Notes: generated by a model from the sequence alone, not told the origin. A stretch of DNA of 64,000 nt from Sphingobacteriaceae bacterium (GCA_013824115.1 PNNG01000022.1:78610-142609); one strand, 5' to 3'. Numbered from the stretch's first letter, positions 1-9,575 are shown. Numbers and translations: made by a program.

Positions 1-2567
1 TAGTTGGCCGAATCACCCGGATTCAAAATGCCACTCCAGTTTTCAGTGATGGTAGTTGCATTGCCCAATTGATAGCTCAACTGGATACTATTGATCACAT
101 TGGTACCCAAATTTGCGAATCGAATTTGTACAGGCTGCGTGCCTGGAATCAAGCGGCCCGCAGAAGGACTGAGCACATTCACCATGGCGGCGCTATTGAG
201 TACAGAAACAAATTCGAATGCACCAATGTCAGGCTGCGCATCGCGTACCGCCCCCGTTAAATCGGTGGTCACATCGGCTTGAAATAAACCCGCATTGATA
301 AGCGGAGAGGAGGGAGTAGGCCTCAAATCATCGGCTGCCAAAGCCAATACCTGCGGATCACCCGCTATCGAATTCTGATCAAGCCCAGTTGAAAGGGCCT
401 GCCATTCGGCTAAATTGGCTAAAGTTTGAACCGGACTAACAATGTGTACCAAACTGTCAGCACCATTGTTGTAAACGTTATTGCTAAAAACAAGCAAACT
501 AGAGTCTACATATACGCGGTTTGAAAAATGCAACATCCGCAATTGTCGCGGACGTGTTCCCGTATGACCAATTGAAACGAGGTTGTTTTGAAATATGACC
601 CCATTGGATGTAAGCCCGGTTGGTGTTCCTCCTGTTATGAATACAACACCGCTGGCAGTGGTAGAAGTAGTAGCGGTGCGCATGTGAAAGCTATTATTCA
701 CAACGCGGACAAAGTCGCGGTCGGCCAGTGCTGTTCCTGTGCTTGTAAGACGTAAAGCATTTCCAGTAGTACTCGCAATCAATCCCGAAACGGAGTTGTT
801 GACTACGAGGTTAGGCGTGGCATTGGTACCATTATAGTTACTCAAGTGAATGCCATACCTGCCAATGTTGCCGCTAACACGGTTTCCGCGAACGATTGCG
901 TTGCTCAAATTGGTTAAGGCAATAGCATCGGCTGTGGTTGATGGTGTGATTGTGTTGCTGAATACATTGCCTTCTACAAGTGCTTGGTTTGAACCACCTG
1001 TACCATCAAGCACAATGCCTGAACCAAAAATATTCTCAAATGTATTGTTGCTTACAGTATGGCCAAAACTAGGTTGCCCAGCTGTACTTGCATTGGCTTG
1101 GTAGCCTACATTGCCATTTCTCAGTTGGTTTTGAATAAAAACAATAGAATGGCTATTGTTGAATCGGACCAGGTTATTCAAGGTAGAAGTTGAACCCGAA
1201 ACACCTCTGAAGGTATTGCCCACCAAGGTTACATTGTTCAAATTATCGCCAACGAGTAAGAAGTTAGAAACCGTGGGAACAGCCGTACGTTCGAAAATCA
1301 GGTTTTGAATAACCACATTATTTAACCCATTGAGGCTTAAAACACTTCCGCCCCCTGCATTACCAATCACCGCTTGGCTGTTGGTGGTAATCAAAATGCC
1401 GCCATTGCCACTGCCGGGAATGGCATTCAAAACAAAGTTCCCTGTTTGATTTTCCAAGATATCAATCGTTACCTGGCCTCCTACACCCCCACAACTCAAT
1501 TGGGTTAAGGCAGCTTGCAAATTGGGGAAGGTTCCACTACTACCTACGGTTATCGTACCCACGGGAATGCCAACACAAAAAGTATTAACCAAGGTATCGT
1601 TATTGGGATTAGCATCTACGCCGCCTCCGTTGATGCCCGAAATCCAGGTGCGTAGTTGAAAATTTTGTCCAGCAGGGATGCTGATAGGAGTAGAAAACGA
1701 CAAAGTGGTGGAAGCTCCACTCGATAAATTGGTAGCAAAACTTTGGCTGATAATAGGGCCTTGGTTAAGTCGATAGTTCAATGAAACCGCACTGAGCGTA
1801 TTGATTCCAACATTGGTGACTTGTAGGCTTACGGTTTGGTTGGTGCCAGTTAACATAGGGGCAACAAAACCGGTGTAGGCACCCAAAGCTGCATCATCGG
1901 GATTGGAGGCGCCTGTGAAAAAGCGGATATTAGGACGGTGCTTGTAAGTCGCAACATTTCCACTCATCGCAGTGCTTGTGGGATAAGTGGCTGCTGTGCT
2001 TGTAAAACCAATTATATGTCCAGCAAAGCCACTAGAGTAACGCCATTGTACAAAATTATTCACTGCAGTCGAAGCCCCTGTTCCGTAATCGAGAATGGTG
2101 GCAATTTCAAGTGTTCCGCCGGTGTAAGTAAAAGGTGAAGTGAAATTAAAAACATACCATCCGGTATCTGCTCGAAGTGTAAATGAAGGATTGTTTAATA
2201 CCTCCTGTTTGCCAGCAGAAACAGTGTCCCAATTTAGGGTTAAGGGCAATGGAGCTGTTCTGGTACTCGTTCCTACCAGCATCCGAAAGAGAAATGGAGT
2301 TGTGGATGCAGCGGTATTCCCTTTTTGAAAGGCGATAGAATCAATTCTCGTCCCAGGAGTGATGCCAGCGGCGGCTAACTCTGACTGCTCAAATATGATA
2401 TTTGAAGCAACGTGACGGGTAGTGCTCGTAGCAGAAAAGCGGTATAATGGCGAGTAAAGTGTACTAGCTGGTACCAACCACTCATTCCCAATTTGCACCA
2501 CGTTTTGTGCATGTAAGCCGCTGAAGGCCAACAAGCAAAAGCTGAGAAGCAGGAAGATTTTCTTCAT
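1..2567 (-). CDS. Secreted right-handed beta-helix surface protein (C-terminus outside window)
   Basis: An open frame of about 855 codons runs on the minus strand from the ATG at 2567 to the window edge, so the C-terminus is missing. It begins MKKIFLLLSF with a hydrophobic stretch ending in LHAQ, a signal peptide. An in-frame ATG nine bases upstream (2576) is an alternative start. The N-terminal third has Asn/Thr/Ser-rich beta domains, including a CARDB-like segment (LQVTNVGINTLSAVSLNY). The middle has many short NNxxxxNxF-type turns (for example VTLVGNTFRGV, ALVEGNVFSNT), typical of right-handed parallel beta-helices. These close with SPLINAG and PDIGAFEF, a usual end of such folds, and a second CARDB-like domain starts near the window edge. 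It is probably exported, and a T9SS sorting domain is likely beyond the edge but not visible. The substrate is unknown. Confidence 0.85.
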   Translation of the reverse strand, partial: MKKIFLLLSFCLLAFSGLHAQNVVQIGNEWLVPASTLYSPLYRFSATSTTRHVASNIIFEQSELAAAGITPGTRIDSIAFQKGNTAASTTPFLFRMLVGTSTRTAPLPLTLNWDTVSAGKQEVLNNPSFTLRADTGWYVFNFTSPFTYTGGTLEIATILDYGTGASTAVNNFVQWRYSSGFAGHIIGFTSTAATYPTSTAMSGNVATYKHRPNIRFFTGASNPDDAALGAYTGFVAPMLTGTNQTVSLQVTNVGINTLSAVSLNYRLNQGPIISQSFATNLSSGASTTLSFSTPISIPAGQNFQLRTWISGINGGGVDANPNNDTLVNTFCVGIPVGTITVGSSGTFPNLQAALTQLSCGGVGGQVTIDILENQTGNFVLNAIPGSGNGGILITTNSQAVIGNAGGGSVLSLNGLNNVVIQNLIFERTAVPTVSNFLLVGDNLNNVTLVGNTFRGVSGSTSTLNNLVRFNNSHSIVFIQNQLRNGNVGYQANASTAGQPSFGHTVSNNTFENIFGSGIVLDGTGGSNQALVEGNVFSNTITPSTTADAIALTNLSNAIVRGNRVSGNIGRYGIHLSNYNGTNATPNLVVNNSVSGLIASTTGNALRLTSTGTALADRDFVRVVNNSFHMRTATTSTTASGVVFITGGTPTGLTSNGVIFQNNLVSIGHTGTRPRQLRMLHFSNRVYVDSSLLVFSNNVYNNGADSLVHIVSPVQTLANLAEWQALSTGLDQNSIAGDPQVLALAADDLRPTPSSPLINAGLFQADVTTDLTGAVRDAQPDIGAFEFVSVLNSAAMVNVLSPSAGRLIPGTQPVQIRFANLGTNVINSIQLSYQLGNATTITENWSGILNPGDSAN

Positions 2568-2776
2568 TTTTTGCATTTAAGATGCCGAAAATACGAAATT
2601 CAAGGGCAGTTGTTGCATCACTTGAGTTGGTCGTCGGCACAGGTTAAGGTAATGTCGCCTGGGGCAACACCCAGCTTAGTGATTTAAAGATAGGCTCAAA
2701 AGCTATTGAAATTGACTTTTTGAATCATGGTGAATCAAGCTGGTTTTAAGTGTGGAAAGGAAAATTTTATCGAAAT

Positions 2777-4363
2777 TTAATCTCTCAACAATGCCTTCAA
2801 GTCAGCCAGGTGGTTGGCTTGCACTGCTAGCTTGTCGCGCCTGTAACGCAAAATCCGAGGAAAGCGCAAAGCCACTCCCGATTTGTGGCGGTTACTCGCC
2901 TGTATGCCTTCAAAGCCGATTTCAAATACCAGTTCGGGCTTCACCGTACGAACCGGACCAAATTTCTCGAGCGTATGGGCCTTGATGAATTTGTCTACTT
3001 CTTTTATTTCTGCATCCGTCAAACCGCTGTAGGCCTTGGCAAAGGTTACCAGTTTGTCGCCATCCCAAACGGCAAAGGTGTAATCGGTATACAATCCTGC
3101 CCGTCGGCCGTGTCCTTGTTGGGCATACAGCAAAACGGCATCTATCGAAAGTGGGTCTACTTTCCATTTCCACCAATCGCCCTTTTTGCGGCCGCTTTCG
3201 TACGTAGAATCCAGCCGCTTAAGCATCAATCCTTCGGCTTGATAGCTCCTGCTTTCACTCCTCGCTTGCACCAAATCTGCCCAGCTTGGTGCCTTAATTA
3301 CCTCCGAAATAGCCAAGCGGCTCGACACTAAGCTAGAACAACAAGCCTCGAGACGTGTACGCCTTGCTTGCAGCGGATATTTTCTATAATCCTGATTTTC
3401 CCATTCTAGCAAATCGTAACAGAGGAGTCCGGCGGGCAATTGCTGCAACAGCTTTTTACCGGGCTTTTTGCGGCCCAAGCGCTGCTGCAAATCGGCAAAC
3501 GAGCGCAAGCCACTGTCATCCATAATCACCAATTCGCCATCGAGCACGGTGCCGTCGGGAAGCTCTTGGGCGGCCTCCACCAAATCGGGGAAGGAGTCGT
3601 TGAGCAGTTCTTCGCCGCGCGACCACAAATAAACCTCCCCAGCGCGTTTGATCAACTGTGCCCTAATACCGTCCCATTTCCACTCAGCCTGCCAGTCGAT
3701 TACCTCACCCAAATCTGCTGGTTCGCCTTCAAGCGTATAGGCCAGGTAAAACGGATAGGGTTTAGAAGCGTCTTCGCTTTTATTGCTATACAAAAGCTTT
3801 TCCAAATCAATTTGTTGAGGCTCCCATTTACCGCTCAGAGCGTAAGTAATGGCCGCTTCTTCGCGCTGATACACCTTGGCAAGTGCTTTCACAATCAGCT
3901 TTTCCGATACGCCTACCCGAAAGCCACCGGTGAGCAGCTTGTTGAATAAAAAGCGAGCGGTAGGGGCAAGCTGTTGCCAATGGTGCAACACAAAAGCTTC
4001 TTTGGCAGCTTCATCGGCCTTTTGTAAGCCAAGCAAATCGTTAAGCAATTGGTGCAAGGCAGGTTGCGCTCGCTGCATTTGGGGGGCTGGCAGTAAAAGC
4101 GATAAAGTTTCGGCCAAATCGCCCACATGAGCATAACACTCTTCTACCATCCATTCACTCAACCCGCTTTGTTGCACAGCCCAGTTTCGCAATTGTCCGC
4201 TGCTAATGAGCCTTCGTGGACGCCTGCCTGTGAACAAGGCGATGGTCCACACCTGATCGCGTGGATCGGCTTCGCTGAAAAAACGTTCCAATGCCTCGGT
4301 TTTGGCTGTGGTGGAGGTGGTTTGGTCGAGCGCTTCAAAAAGCTTCATAAATGCATCCATCAA
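2777..4363 (-). CDS. ATP-dependent DNA ligase of the ligase-associated repair cluster
   Basis: This 528-residue protein seals DNA nicks using ATP. The adenylation motif EWKWDGIR places the nucleotidyl-accepting lysine at about residue 229. Later ligase motifs are LDGELVI, AEGLMLKRL and WWKWK, followed by an OB-fold region (about 420-525). An alpha-helical N-terminal domain (about 1-200) precedes the catalytic core, as in the stand-alone bacterial ligases that travel with a metallo-beta-lactamase exonuclease. Its start overlaps the stop of that exonuclease by 4 bases (ATGA type), so the two are translationally coupled. In related genomes a DEXH helicase and a PdeM-like phosphoesterase usually complete the cluster. 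Neither is next to it here. The family call is firm; the repair role is inferred from the family. Confidence 0.93.
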   Translation of the reverse strand: MMDAFMKLFEALDQTTSTTAKTEALERFFSEADPRDQVWTIALFTGRRPRRLISSGQLRNWAVQQSGLSEWMVEECYAHVGDLAETLSLLLPAPQMQRAQPALHQLLNDLLGLQKADEAAKEAFVLHHWQQLAPTARFLFNKLLTGGFRVGVSEKLIVKALAKVYQREEAAITYALSGKWEPQQIDLEKLLYSNKSEDASKPYPFYLAYTLEGEPADLGEVIDWQAEWKWDGIRAQLIKRAGEVYLWSRGEELLNDSFPDLVEAAQELPDGTVLDGELVIMDDSGLRSFADLQQRLGRKKPGKKLLQQLPAGLLCYDLLEWENQDYRKYPLQARRTRLEACCSSLVSSRLAISEVIKAPSWADLVQARSESRSYQAEGLMLKRLDSTYESGRKKGDWWKWKVDPLSIDAVLLYAQQGHGRRAGLYTDYTFAVWDGDKLVTFAKAYSGLTDAEIKEVDKFIKAHTLEKFGPVRTVKPELVFEIGFEGIQASNRHKSGVALRFPRILRYRRDKLAVQANHLADLKALLRD

Positions 4364-5385
4364 CCTGCTTCTCCTTCCGCACTTTTTTCGCTTTGCTCGC
4401 TTTCGCCGCTAAACAAGGTATGTTCTTCACGGGCATTGTAGCCCAGTTCGCGCAATTGCCGACTGAAAAGCGCTGTAAAGCCGTGGGTACATACCACCCG
4501 TTCAGCTCCGCAAGCTTCAATGGCTTGCAGCAAGCCGGGATAATCGGCATGGTCGCTCATCACAAACCCTCGGTCGAGCGATTGCCAGCGCCTATTGCCT
4601 CGCACCTGCACCCAGCCCGAAGCCGAAGCATCGCTGTAAGGCTCAAACTTTTTCTCCCAATTACCCCCACCAGCACCGGGAGGAGCAATGACCATCACAC
4701 CCGTACCATGCACTTTTTTGTTGTAGGTCGATAAGGGCAGGGTGGCAGGCAAACGGTAACCCACGGCTTCCAAAGCGGCATTCATTTGGGCAATGGCAGG
4801 GTGCACGAAAATGGGGCCGATAGTCGGTTCCAAGCCGTTTAACAAGCGCTGTGCCTTGCCCAACGAATAGCCAAAAAGCAGGCAGTTTTTGCCCAGTACA
4901 GCCTGTTGTGCCCACCATTGGTTGATTTCAGCATACCGCTTTTGCTGCGGCTCCCAACGATAAACCGGCATGCCGAAGGTACACTCGCTGATAAAGGTGT
5001 GACAAGGCACCGGCTCAAACGCAGGCGTGAATTCGTCGTCTTCTACTTTATAGTCGCCCGATGCCACCCAAACCTCACCCCGGTACTCTACCCTGATTTG
5101 TGCCGAACCGGGAATATGTCCGGCGGGGTGCCAACTGAACTTCACCCCATTGATCATCACCACTTCGCCATAAGCCACGGTTTGCAGCGAAATGTCTTTG
5201 CCCAAACGCTCGCGCATTACCAAAGCATTGTCGGCTTGCGCCAAATAATGTTGTTGTCCCCAGCGCGCATGGTCGGCATGGGCGTGGGTTATGAGGGCCT
5301 TCTCCACTTTACGCCAGGGATCAATGAACACATCGGCGGCTGCGCAATAAATGCCTTGCGGTTTGAATTCGAGCAAATCGGACAT
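4360..5385 (-). CDS. Ligase-associated exonuclease, metallo-beta-lactamase/beta-CASP fold
   Basis: This 341-residue protein resembles the putative mRNA 3'-end processing or DNA exonucleases (YSH1/SNM1-like) that pair with ATP-dependent ligases. The zinc-binding motif THAHADH lies at about residues 33-39, with GHIPGSAQI near 110, SGDYK near 130 and the later SDHADYPGL. It is the first gene of a two-gene unit with the ligase, and the reading frames overlap. From the family it would trim DNA ends before ligation. Its start ATG at 5385 gives MSDLLEF, a usual N-terminus for the family. The 61 bases upstream, to the end of the glycosyltransferase gene, contain no clear promoter. Confidence 0.9.
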   Translation of the reverse strand: MSDLLEFKPQGIYCAAADVFIDPWRKVEKALITHAHADHARWGQQHYLAQADNALVMRERLGKDISLQTVAYGEVVMINGVKFSWHPAGHIPGSAQIRVEYRGEVWVASGDYKVEDDEFTPAFEPVPCHTFISECTFGMPVYRWEPQQKRYAEINQWWAQQAVLGKNCLLFGYSLGKAQRLLNGLEPTIGPIFVHPAIAQMNAALEAVGYRLPATLPLSTYNKKVHGTGVMVIAPPGAGGGNWEKKFEPYSDASASGWVQVRGNRRWQSLDRGFVMSDHADYPGLLQAIEACGAERVVCTHGFTALFSRQLRELGYNAREEHTLFSGESEQSEKSAEGEAG

Positions 5386-5446
5386 GGGATAAATCTACCC
5401 AAAAGCTTGGGTCATCTTGTGGCAAACAATCAGAAAAGGCAGGAGT

Positions 5447-6451
5447 TTAAACGTTCTGCGAAAACCAGTGGCGGGCACGGGCAGCTATATGCGAGCTATT
5501 TTGCTGCTGCATGCAGTTGAAATGGACTTTCGGACAGGCCTTATGCCCAATTTTAGAGCAAGGGCGACAGCTCAAACCCAAAACCTCCATGTTTTCGAAG
5601 CGCTCGGGATGTTGCGGCAGGTAAGGATACATGCCCAAAGCCGGTACCGTATTGCCCCAAATAGCCAGTATAGGCCGTTGGAAGGCTGCGGCCAAATGCA
5701 TCAAAGCTGTATCGTGCGAAATCACCACCCGGGCTTGGCGCACCAAATCGGCCGATTGGTTGATGCCCACTTCTCCACAAGCTGAAACAATGGTTTGTGA
5801 AGCACACGCAGCTACGATTTCTTGAGCTACTTTTTTTTCCTCTTTGCCGCCCAACAGCAATACAGGCAACTGCATTTGCTGGCATATTTCAATGATTTTG
5901 CTTGCAGGAAGCTGTTTGGTGGCGTGCTGCCCACCTATGGAAAAGGCCACATAGCCTTGGGCCAAACGCGCGTCGAAGTCCGTGGCCGTAAGGCGGGCGT
6001 CTTCGGGAATAAAATGATCGAGTCCGGCCCCATCGTTTTTCACACCCAAGCTTGACACTGTGGCCAAATACCGATCAACAATGTGCATTCTGGGCATGCG
6101 GTCGATCTTGAAATTGACCAGCAGCCATTTCTGCCAATTGAGTTTGTTAAAGCTCTTCGACTTGCCCGATAGCGCCCTTTTGAATTTCAAACTGCGCAGG
6201 TTGTGGTGCAAATCGATGAGGTAATCGAAACGCTCTCGCTTTAAAAGTGCAATCAGTTTGTCTTCATTGGCATCGAGCAAATGGATTCGATGGAGGTACG
6301 GATGGGCCCGCAACAATTCATAATTGCTGCTTTTGGTGAGGTAATGGATCTCCACACCGGTTAATTGCTGGTGCAAACAACGAATCACTGGCGAAGTCAA
6401 AACAACGTCGCCCATGGAACTGAAGCGGATGAGGAGAATTTTAAGACCCAT
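5447..6451 (-). CDS. Glycosyltransferase family 9 (heptosyltransferase-like)
   Basis: A protein of 334 residues beginning MGLKILLIRFSSMGDVVLTS, the classic N-terminus of ADP-heptose:LPS heptosyltransferases (GT9), where the RFSSxGDVV loop binds the acceptor. The C-terminal half has VVISHDTALMHLAAAF and PILAIWGNTVP, the donor-binding region, and a cysteine-rich tail with LSCRPCSKIGHKACP, common in Bacteroidota members. It probably adds a sugar to lipopolysaccharide at the cytoplasmic face of the inner membrane. It starts only 18 bases beyond the terminator of sppA, so it either has a promoter inside that region or depends on read-through. It contains an A8 run near 5831-5838. The donor sugar cannot be read from the sequence. 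Confidence 0.88.
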   Translation of the reverse strand: MGLKILLIRFSSMGDVVLTSPVIRCLHQQLTGVEIHYLTKSSNYELLRAHPYLHRIHLLDANEDKLIALLKRERFDYLIDLHHNLRSLKFKRALSGKSKSFNKLNWQKWLLVNFKIDRMPRMHIVDRYLATVSSLGVKNDGAGLDHFIPEDARLTATDFDARLAQGYVAFSIGGQHATKQLPASKIIEICQQMQLPVLLLGGKEEKKVAQEIVAACASQTIVSACGEVGINQSADLVRQARVVISHDTALMHLAAAFQRPILAIWGNTVPALGMYPYLPQHPERFENMEVLGLSCRPCSKIGHKACPKVHFNCMQQQNSSHIAARARHWFSQNV

Positions 6452-6469
6452 GCAGAAAAGGCAAAAGTA

Positions 6470-6497
6470 AAAAAGCCGGAGGATTCTCCGGCTTTTT
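6470..6497 (-). terminator. Intrinsic terminator after sppA
   Basis: The arms AAAAAGCCGGAG (6470-6481) and CTCCGGCTTTTT (6486-6497) are perfectly complementary around the loop GATT. The stop codon of sppA is 12 bases away. The T-run makes it active on either strand. Confidence 0.85.
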
Positions 6498-6508
6498 GTA
6501 TTTCATGA

Positions 6509-8278
6509 TCAGTAGGGACGAAGATTCTCCCATTCCAAGCGGGCCTGGAACGGATGACCTTCTAATACCCGCTTGGCCGTTACATAATTGTTGTAAAGTG
6601 GACCAAGCTCCTGCATTACCGATTTGCTTTTGGCGTTCATCAGGTCTTCAAGGGCCTTTTCGATGGGGTTTTCCTGATCGGGCAATTCCCTCAACTTGTA
6701 GTTTTCGAGCTTGGCCATCCGAGCAGCACAAGCAATGGCGTCGTCGAGGTCGCCCATGCGGTCAACCAAGCCCAACTTAAGCGCCTGCTCTCCGGTATAC
6801 ACCCTTCCTTGTGCCATGGCATGGATGCTGTCAACCGGCAGCGAACGGCCTTTGGCCACCACTTGCACAAATTCTTCGTAAATGCGGTTTACCATGCCTT
6901 GGATGATTTGTTCCTCATCGGCAGTCATGGGGCGGAGGCCGTTCAAGGCATCGGCATAGGGACCCGTTACCACGCGGTCGAAAGTGATGCCGATTTTGCT
7001 TTTCATGAACTTATCGAAAGTAGGGATGAGCCCAAATACGCCTATCGAGCCAGTGATGGTATTGGGTGCGGCAAAGATGCTGTCGGCACCAGCCGCAATG
7101 TAATATCCACCCGAAGCAGCCAAACTCCCCATGCTTACCACAAAAGGTTTGGCTTTTTTGGCCAATTCGGTTTCGCGCCAAATAACATCCGAAGCCAGGG
7201 CGCTTCCGCCAGGAGAGTTCACACGCAATACAATGGCTTTCACTTTGTCATCGAAACGTGCCTTGCGTATGGCTGCCGCAATGCGGTCGCTGCCAATGGT
7301 TTGGTCATCGCCTTCACCACCTTGGATTTCACCAATGGCATAAATCACCGCAATGCGGTCTTTGGTTTCGGTTTGCTTGGTTTGGGGCAGGGCTGTTATA
7401 TAGTCTTGAATGCCTACAAGCTCAATCTTCTCTATCGTTTTGGCTTTGGTTTCTTTCGCCAGCAGCTCCAGTACCTCGTCGCGATAGGCCAAGCGGTCAA
7501 CTAATCCGTGCGTTACCGCATCCTTGGCATTGCGAATACGGAATTCAGAAGCCATAGCATGGAGGCTGTCGACCGGAATTTTGCGACCATCGGCATAAGC
7601 AGCCAGCATTTGGTCGTACATGCTGTTGAGGTAACTGCTTATTTGGTAGCGATTGTCGTCGCTGAGATTTTGGCGAATGAAGGGCTCACCGGCGCTTTTG
7701 TACTTTCCTACACGAATGAGCTTCACATCAATTTCCAGTTTGTCGAGCATGCCTTTGAAAAAGGTAGGAGAGCTCGAAAGTCCGTTAAACATCATTTCGC
7801 CAACCGGAACCATAAAAATACTGTCGGCCACACTGGCAAGCAGGTAATCGGCTTGGCTGTACCCTTCGCTGTAGGCATAAATAAACTTCCCACTTTCTTT
7901 GAAATCAACCAAGGCCCTGCGAATGCGCATGCGAATGGTTTGATCGGCTTCAACCCCGGCCAAATCGAGGAAAATGCCTTTGATTTTGTCGTCTTCGGCC
8001 GCTTTGGCCAAAGCATCTACGTAATCGCTTACCGAAACGGCCGTATTTCCGCCTTCAAAACTCATAAAGTTGAAGTTGGCAAAGGGGTCTTCCGAGCTGC
8101 GGTCTACGATGGGCGCACCGAAGTCGAGGTGCAAAACCGAATTTTCGGCCACGGCCACTTGCTTCTTGCCTGAACTGGCCAAACCGGCAATCACGGCTGC
8201 AATGAGGGCGAAGAGCAGCAAGCCGGCGAATATAAATCCCAGCATGGAAGCCAGGGTGAATTTCAAAAACTGACGCAT
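6509..8278 (-). CDS. sppA: Signal peptide peptidase SppA, 67K type
   Basis: A 589-residue membrane protease that degrades signal peptides left after secretion. It has one N-terminal transmembrane segment (about residues 9-35) and two tandem S49 domains, as in the long E. coli form. The general-base lysine is in VGKYKSAGEPF (K194) and the nucleophilic serine in MGSLAASGGYY (S389), so the Ser/Lys dyad split between the two domains is intact. It is transcribed divergently from folK with 36 bases between the start codons, and it is followed by a strong terminator. The start at 8278 gives MRQFLKFTLA directly before the membrane helix and is convincing. Confidence 0.96.
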   Translation of the reverse strand: MRQFLKFTLASMLGFIFAGLLLFALIAAVIAGLASSGKKQVAVAENSVLHLDFGAPIVDRSSEDPFANFNFMSFEGGNTAVSVSDYVDALAKAAEDDKIKGIFLDLAGVEADQTIRMRIRRALVDFKESGKFIYAYSEGYSQADYLLASVADSIFMVPVGEMMFNGLSSSPTFFKGMLDKLEIDVKLIRVGKYKSAGEPFIRQNLSDDNRYQISSYLNSMYDQMLAAYADGRKIPVDSLHAMASEFRIRNAKDAVTHGLVDRLAYRDEVLELLAKETKAKTIEKIELVGIQDYITALPQTKQTETKDRIAVIYAIGEIQGGEGDDQTIGSDRIAAAIRKARFDDKVKAIVLRVNSPGGSALASDVIWRETELAKKAKPFVVSMGSLAASGGYYIAAGADSIFAAPNTITGSIGVFGLIPTFDKFMKSKIGITFDRVVTGPYADALNGLRPMTADEEQIIQGMVNRIYEEFVQVVAKGRSLPVDSIHAMAQGRVYTGEQALKLGLVDRMGDLDDAIACAARMAKLENYKLRELPDQENPIEKALEDLMNAKSKSVMQELGPLYNNYVTAKRVLEGHPFQARLEWENLRPY

Positions 8279-8314
8279 TTAAGTTAGGTTTGTGGCGCTA
8301 AAATAGAAGCTATT

Positions 8315-8818
8315 TTGAACAATACACGAGCCGCCTTGCTTACAGGTGCCAATCTGGGTAATCGTTATGAAAACTTAACACAAGCACGGCTTCGACTCGA
8401 AGCATTACTCGCTCAGCAGGCCACGGCCTCATCCGTTTACAGCACCGACGCATGGGGAGGAAAAAGCACCGCAATCTATCTCAACCAAGTGTTGCTGTTT
8501 GAAGTAGATGTGCCAGCTACCCGCTTGTTAGAAATTTGCTTGCAGGTAGAACATGAGCTAGGCAGGGTGAGGGGCGAGGAGCGTTGGACCGACCGAACCA
8601 TAGATATCGACATTTTGGTTTTTGGGTCTGAGCAATATACTTTGCCACAGTTGGAAGTGCCACACCCGCGCTTGCCCGAACGTAAGTTTGCATTGGCACC
8701 TTTGGATGAAGTTTGGCCCCAATGGATACATCCGATTTACAATAAAACCACTAGCGAAATGTTAGCAGCGTGCTCCGATAGCCTGGAAGTGGGAATTTAC
8801 GAGGAGGTAACCCGCTGA
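8315..8818 (+). CDS. folK: 2-amino-4-hydroxy-6-hydroxymethyldihydropteridine pyrophosphokinase
   Basis: A protein of 167 residues that transfers pyrophosphate from ATP to 6-hydroxymethyl-7,8-dihydropterin in folate synthesis. Family motifs are LLTGANLGNR at the N-terminus and RWTDRTIDIDILVFG in the middle, carrying the Asp residues that bind magnesium, then VPHPRLPERKFALAPL. The start is TTG at 8315: no in-frame ATG precedes the conserved N-terminus. Its stop codon shares one base with the start of the next gene (TGATG), implying coupled translation with the deoxynucleoside kinase, a gene pair I recall from other Bacteroidota. Confidence 0.95.
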   Translation: MNNTRAALLTGANLGNRYENLTQARLRLEALLAQQATASSVYSTDAWGGKSTAIYLNQVLLFEVDVPATRLLEICLQVEHELGRVRGEERWTDRTIDIDILVFGSEQYTLPQLEVPHPRLPERKFALAPLDEVWPQWIHPIYNKTTSEMLAACSDSLEVGIYEEVTR

Positions 8819-9450
8819 TGCAACGTTATTTGGTGGTAGAAGGAAACATAGGCGTAGGCAAAACTACGCTTACGCAATTGTTGTCGCAAGCATGGGAAAT
8901 TCCTGCCTTGTACGAACGTTTTCTCGAAAATCCGTTTTTGCCCAAATTCTACGAAGATCCCAAACGCTACGCCTTTTCGGTGGAAACGGCCTTTTTATCG
9001 GAACGATACCGACAAATGCGCGATGAATTTGCAGCTCACGATTTCAAACGCAGCGGTTTATTGGCCGATTATAGCTTTTATAAAAGCCTCATTTTCGCTC
9101 GTCGAACCCTCGATAAAGATGAATACCAGCTTTTTAGCGAGCTGTTCGGCATTGTGAACAGCCAGTTGCCCCAGCCCTACCTTTTTGTGTATCTCAAAAC
9201 CAATACCGACCGCTTGCTTGAAAATATTGCCAAGCGGGGGCGCGATTTCGAAAAGCACATCACCGCCGAATACCTTCAAAACATCGACGCCGGCTACCGC
9301 CAATTTATGGAACAGGCCAGTGGCATGCGCTGTTTGCTGGTGCATACTACCGACCTGGATTTTGTGCATCGACCCGAAGATTTGGTGCTTTTGAAGAAGT
9401 TGCTTGAAGCCGATTATAAATACGGGATGACCGAAATAACCATTCGTTAA
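8818..9450 (+). CDS. Deoxynucleoside kinase (dGK/dAK type)
   Basis: A 210-residue salvage kinase that phosphorylates deoxynucleosides with ATP. The P-loop is VEGNIGVGKTTL (about residues 7-18). The ERF and DYSFYKSLIFA segments match the deoxyadenosine/deoxyguanosine kinase family, and the lid region carries KRGRDFEKHI. It overlaps folK by one base and is likely co-transcribed with it. The preferred base (dA, dG or dC) cannot be decided here. Confidence 0.92.
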   Translation: MQRYLVVEGNIGVGKTTLTQLLSQAWEIPALYERFLENPFLPKFYEDPKRYAFSVETAFLSERYRQMRDEFAAHDFKRSGLLADYSFYKSLIFARRTLDKDEYQLFSELFGIVNSQLPQPYLFVYLKTNTDRLLENIAKRGRDFEKHITAEYLQNIDAGYRQFMEQASGMRCLLVHTTDLDFVHRPEDLVLLKKLLEADYKYGMTEITIR

Positions 9451-9575
9451 CACTTGGCGGTCGAACTGTGGAAAAAAAGGCCCCGAAATACACTATTTAA
9501 CCCAAACTTAAAGTCGCAAAAGCTGGCATTTTGCAGCCGGTTGCTTAGTTTTACCACCCGATTAAAACGCACGTA

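Noticed and set aside
69-2328. Plus-strand ORFs opposite the partial beta-helix gene
   Set aside because: The minus-strand frame is open for about 855 codons with clear beta-helix patterns; the plus ORFs are its shadow.
2885-4734. Several plus-strand ORFs of 84-169 codons opposite the ligase and exonuclease genes
   Set aside because: They are shadows of well-supported minus-strand genes, with no family signature.
5831-5838. A8 run in the glycosyltransferase gene as a second slippage switch
   Set aside because: A truncated glycosyltransferase would be non-functional, and there is no domain boundary there; probably chance.
9451-9575. Riboswitch before the TonB-dependent receptor
   Set aside because: No cobalamin box or other conserved aptamer element seen in the 125-base leader.
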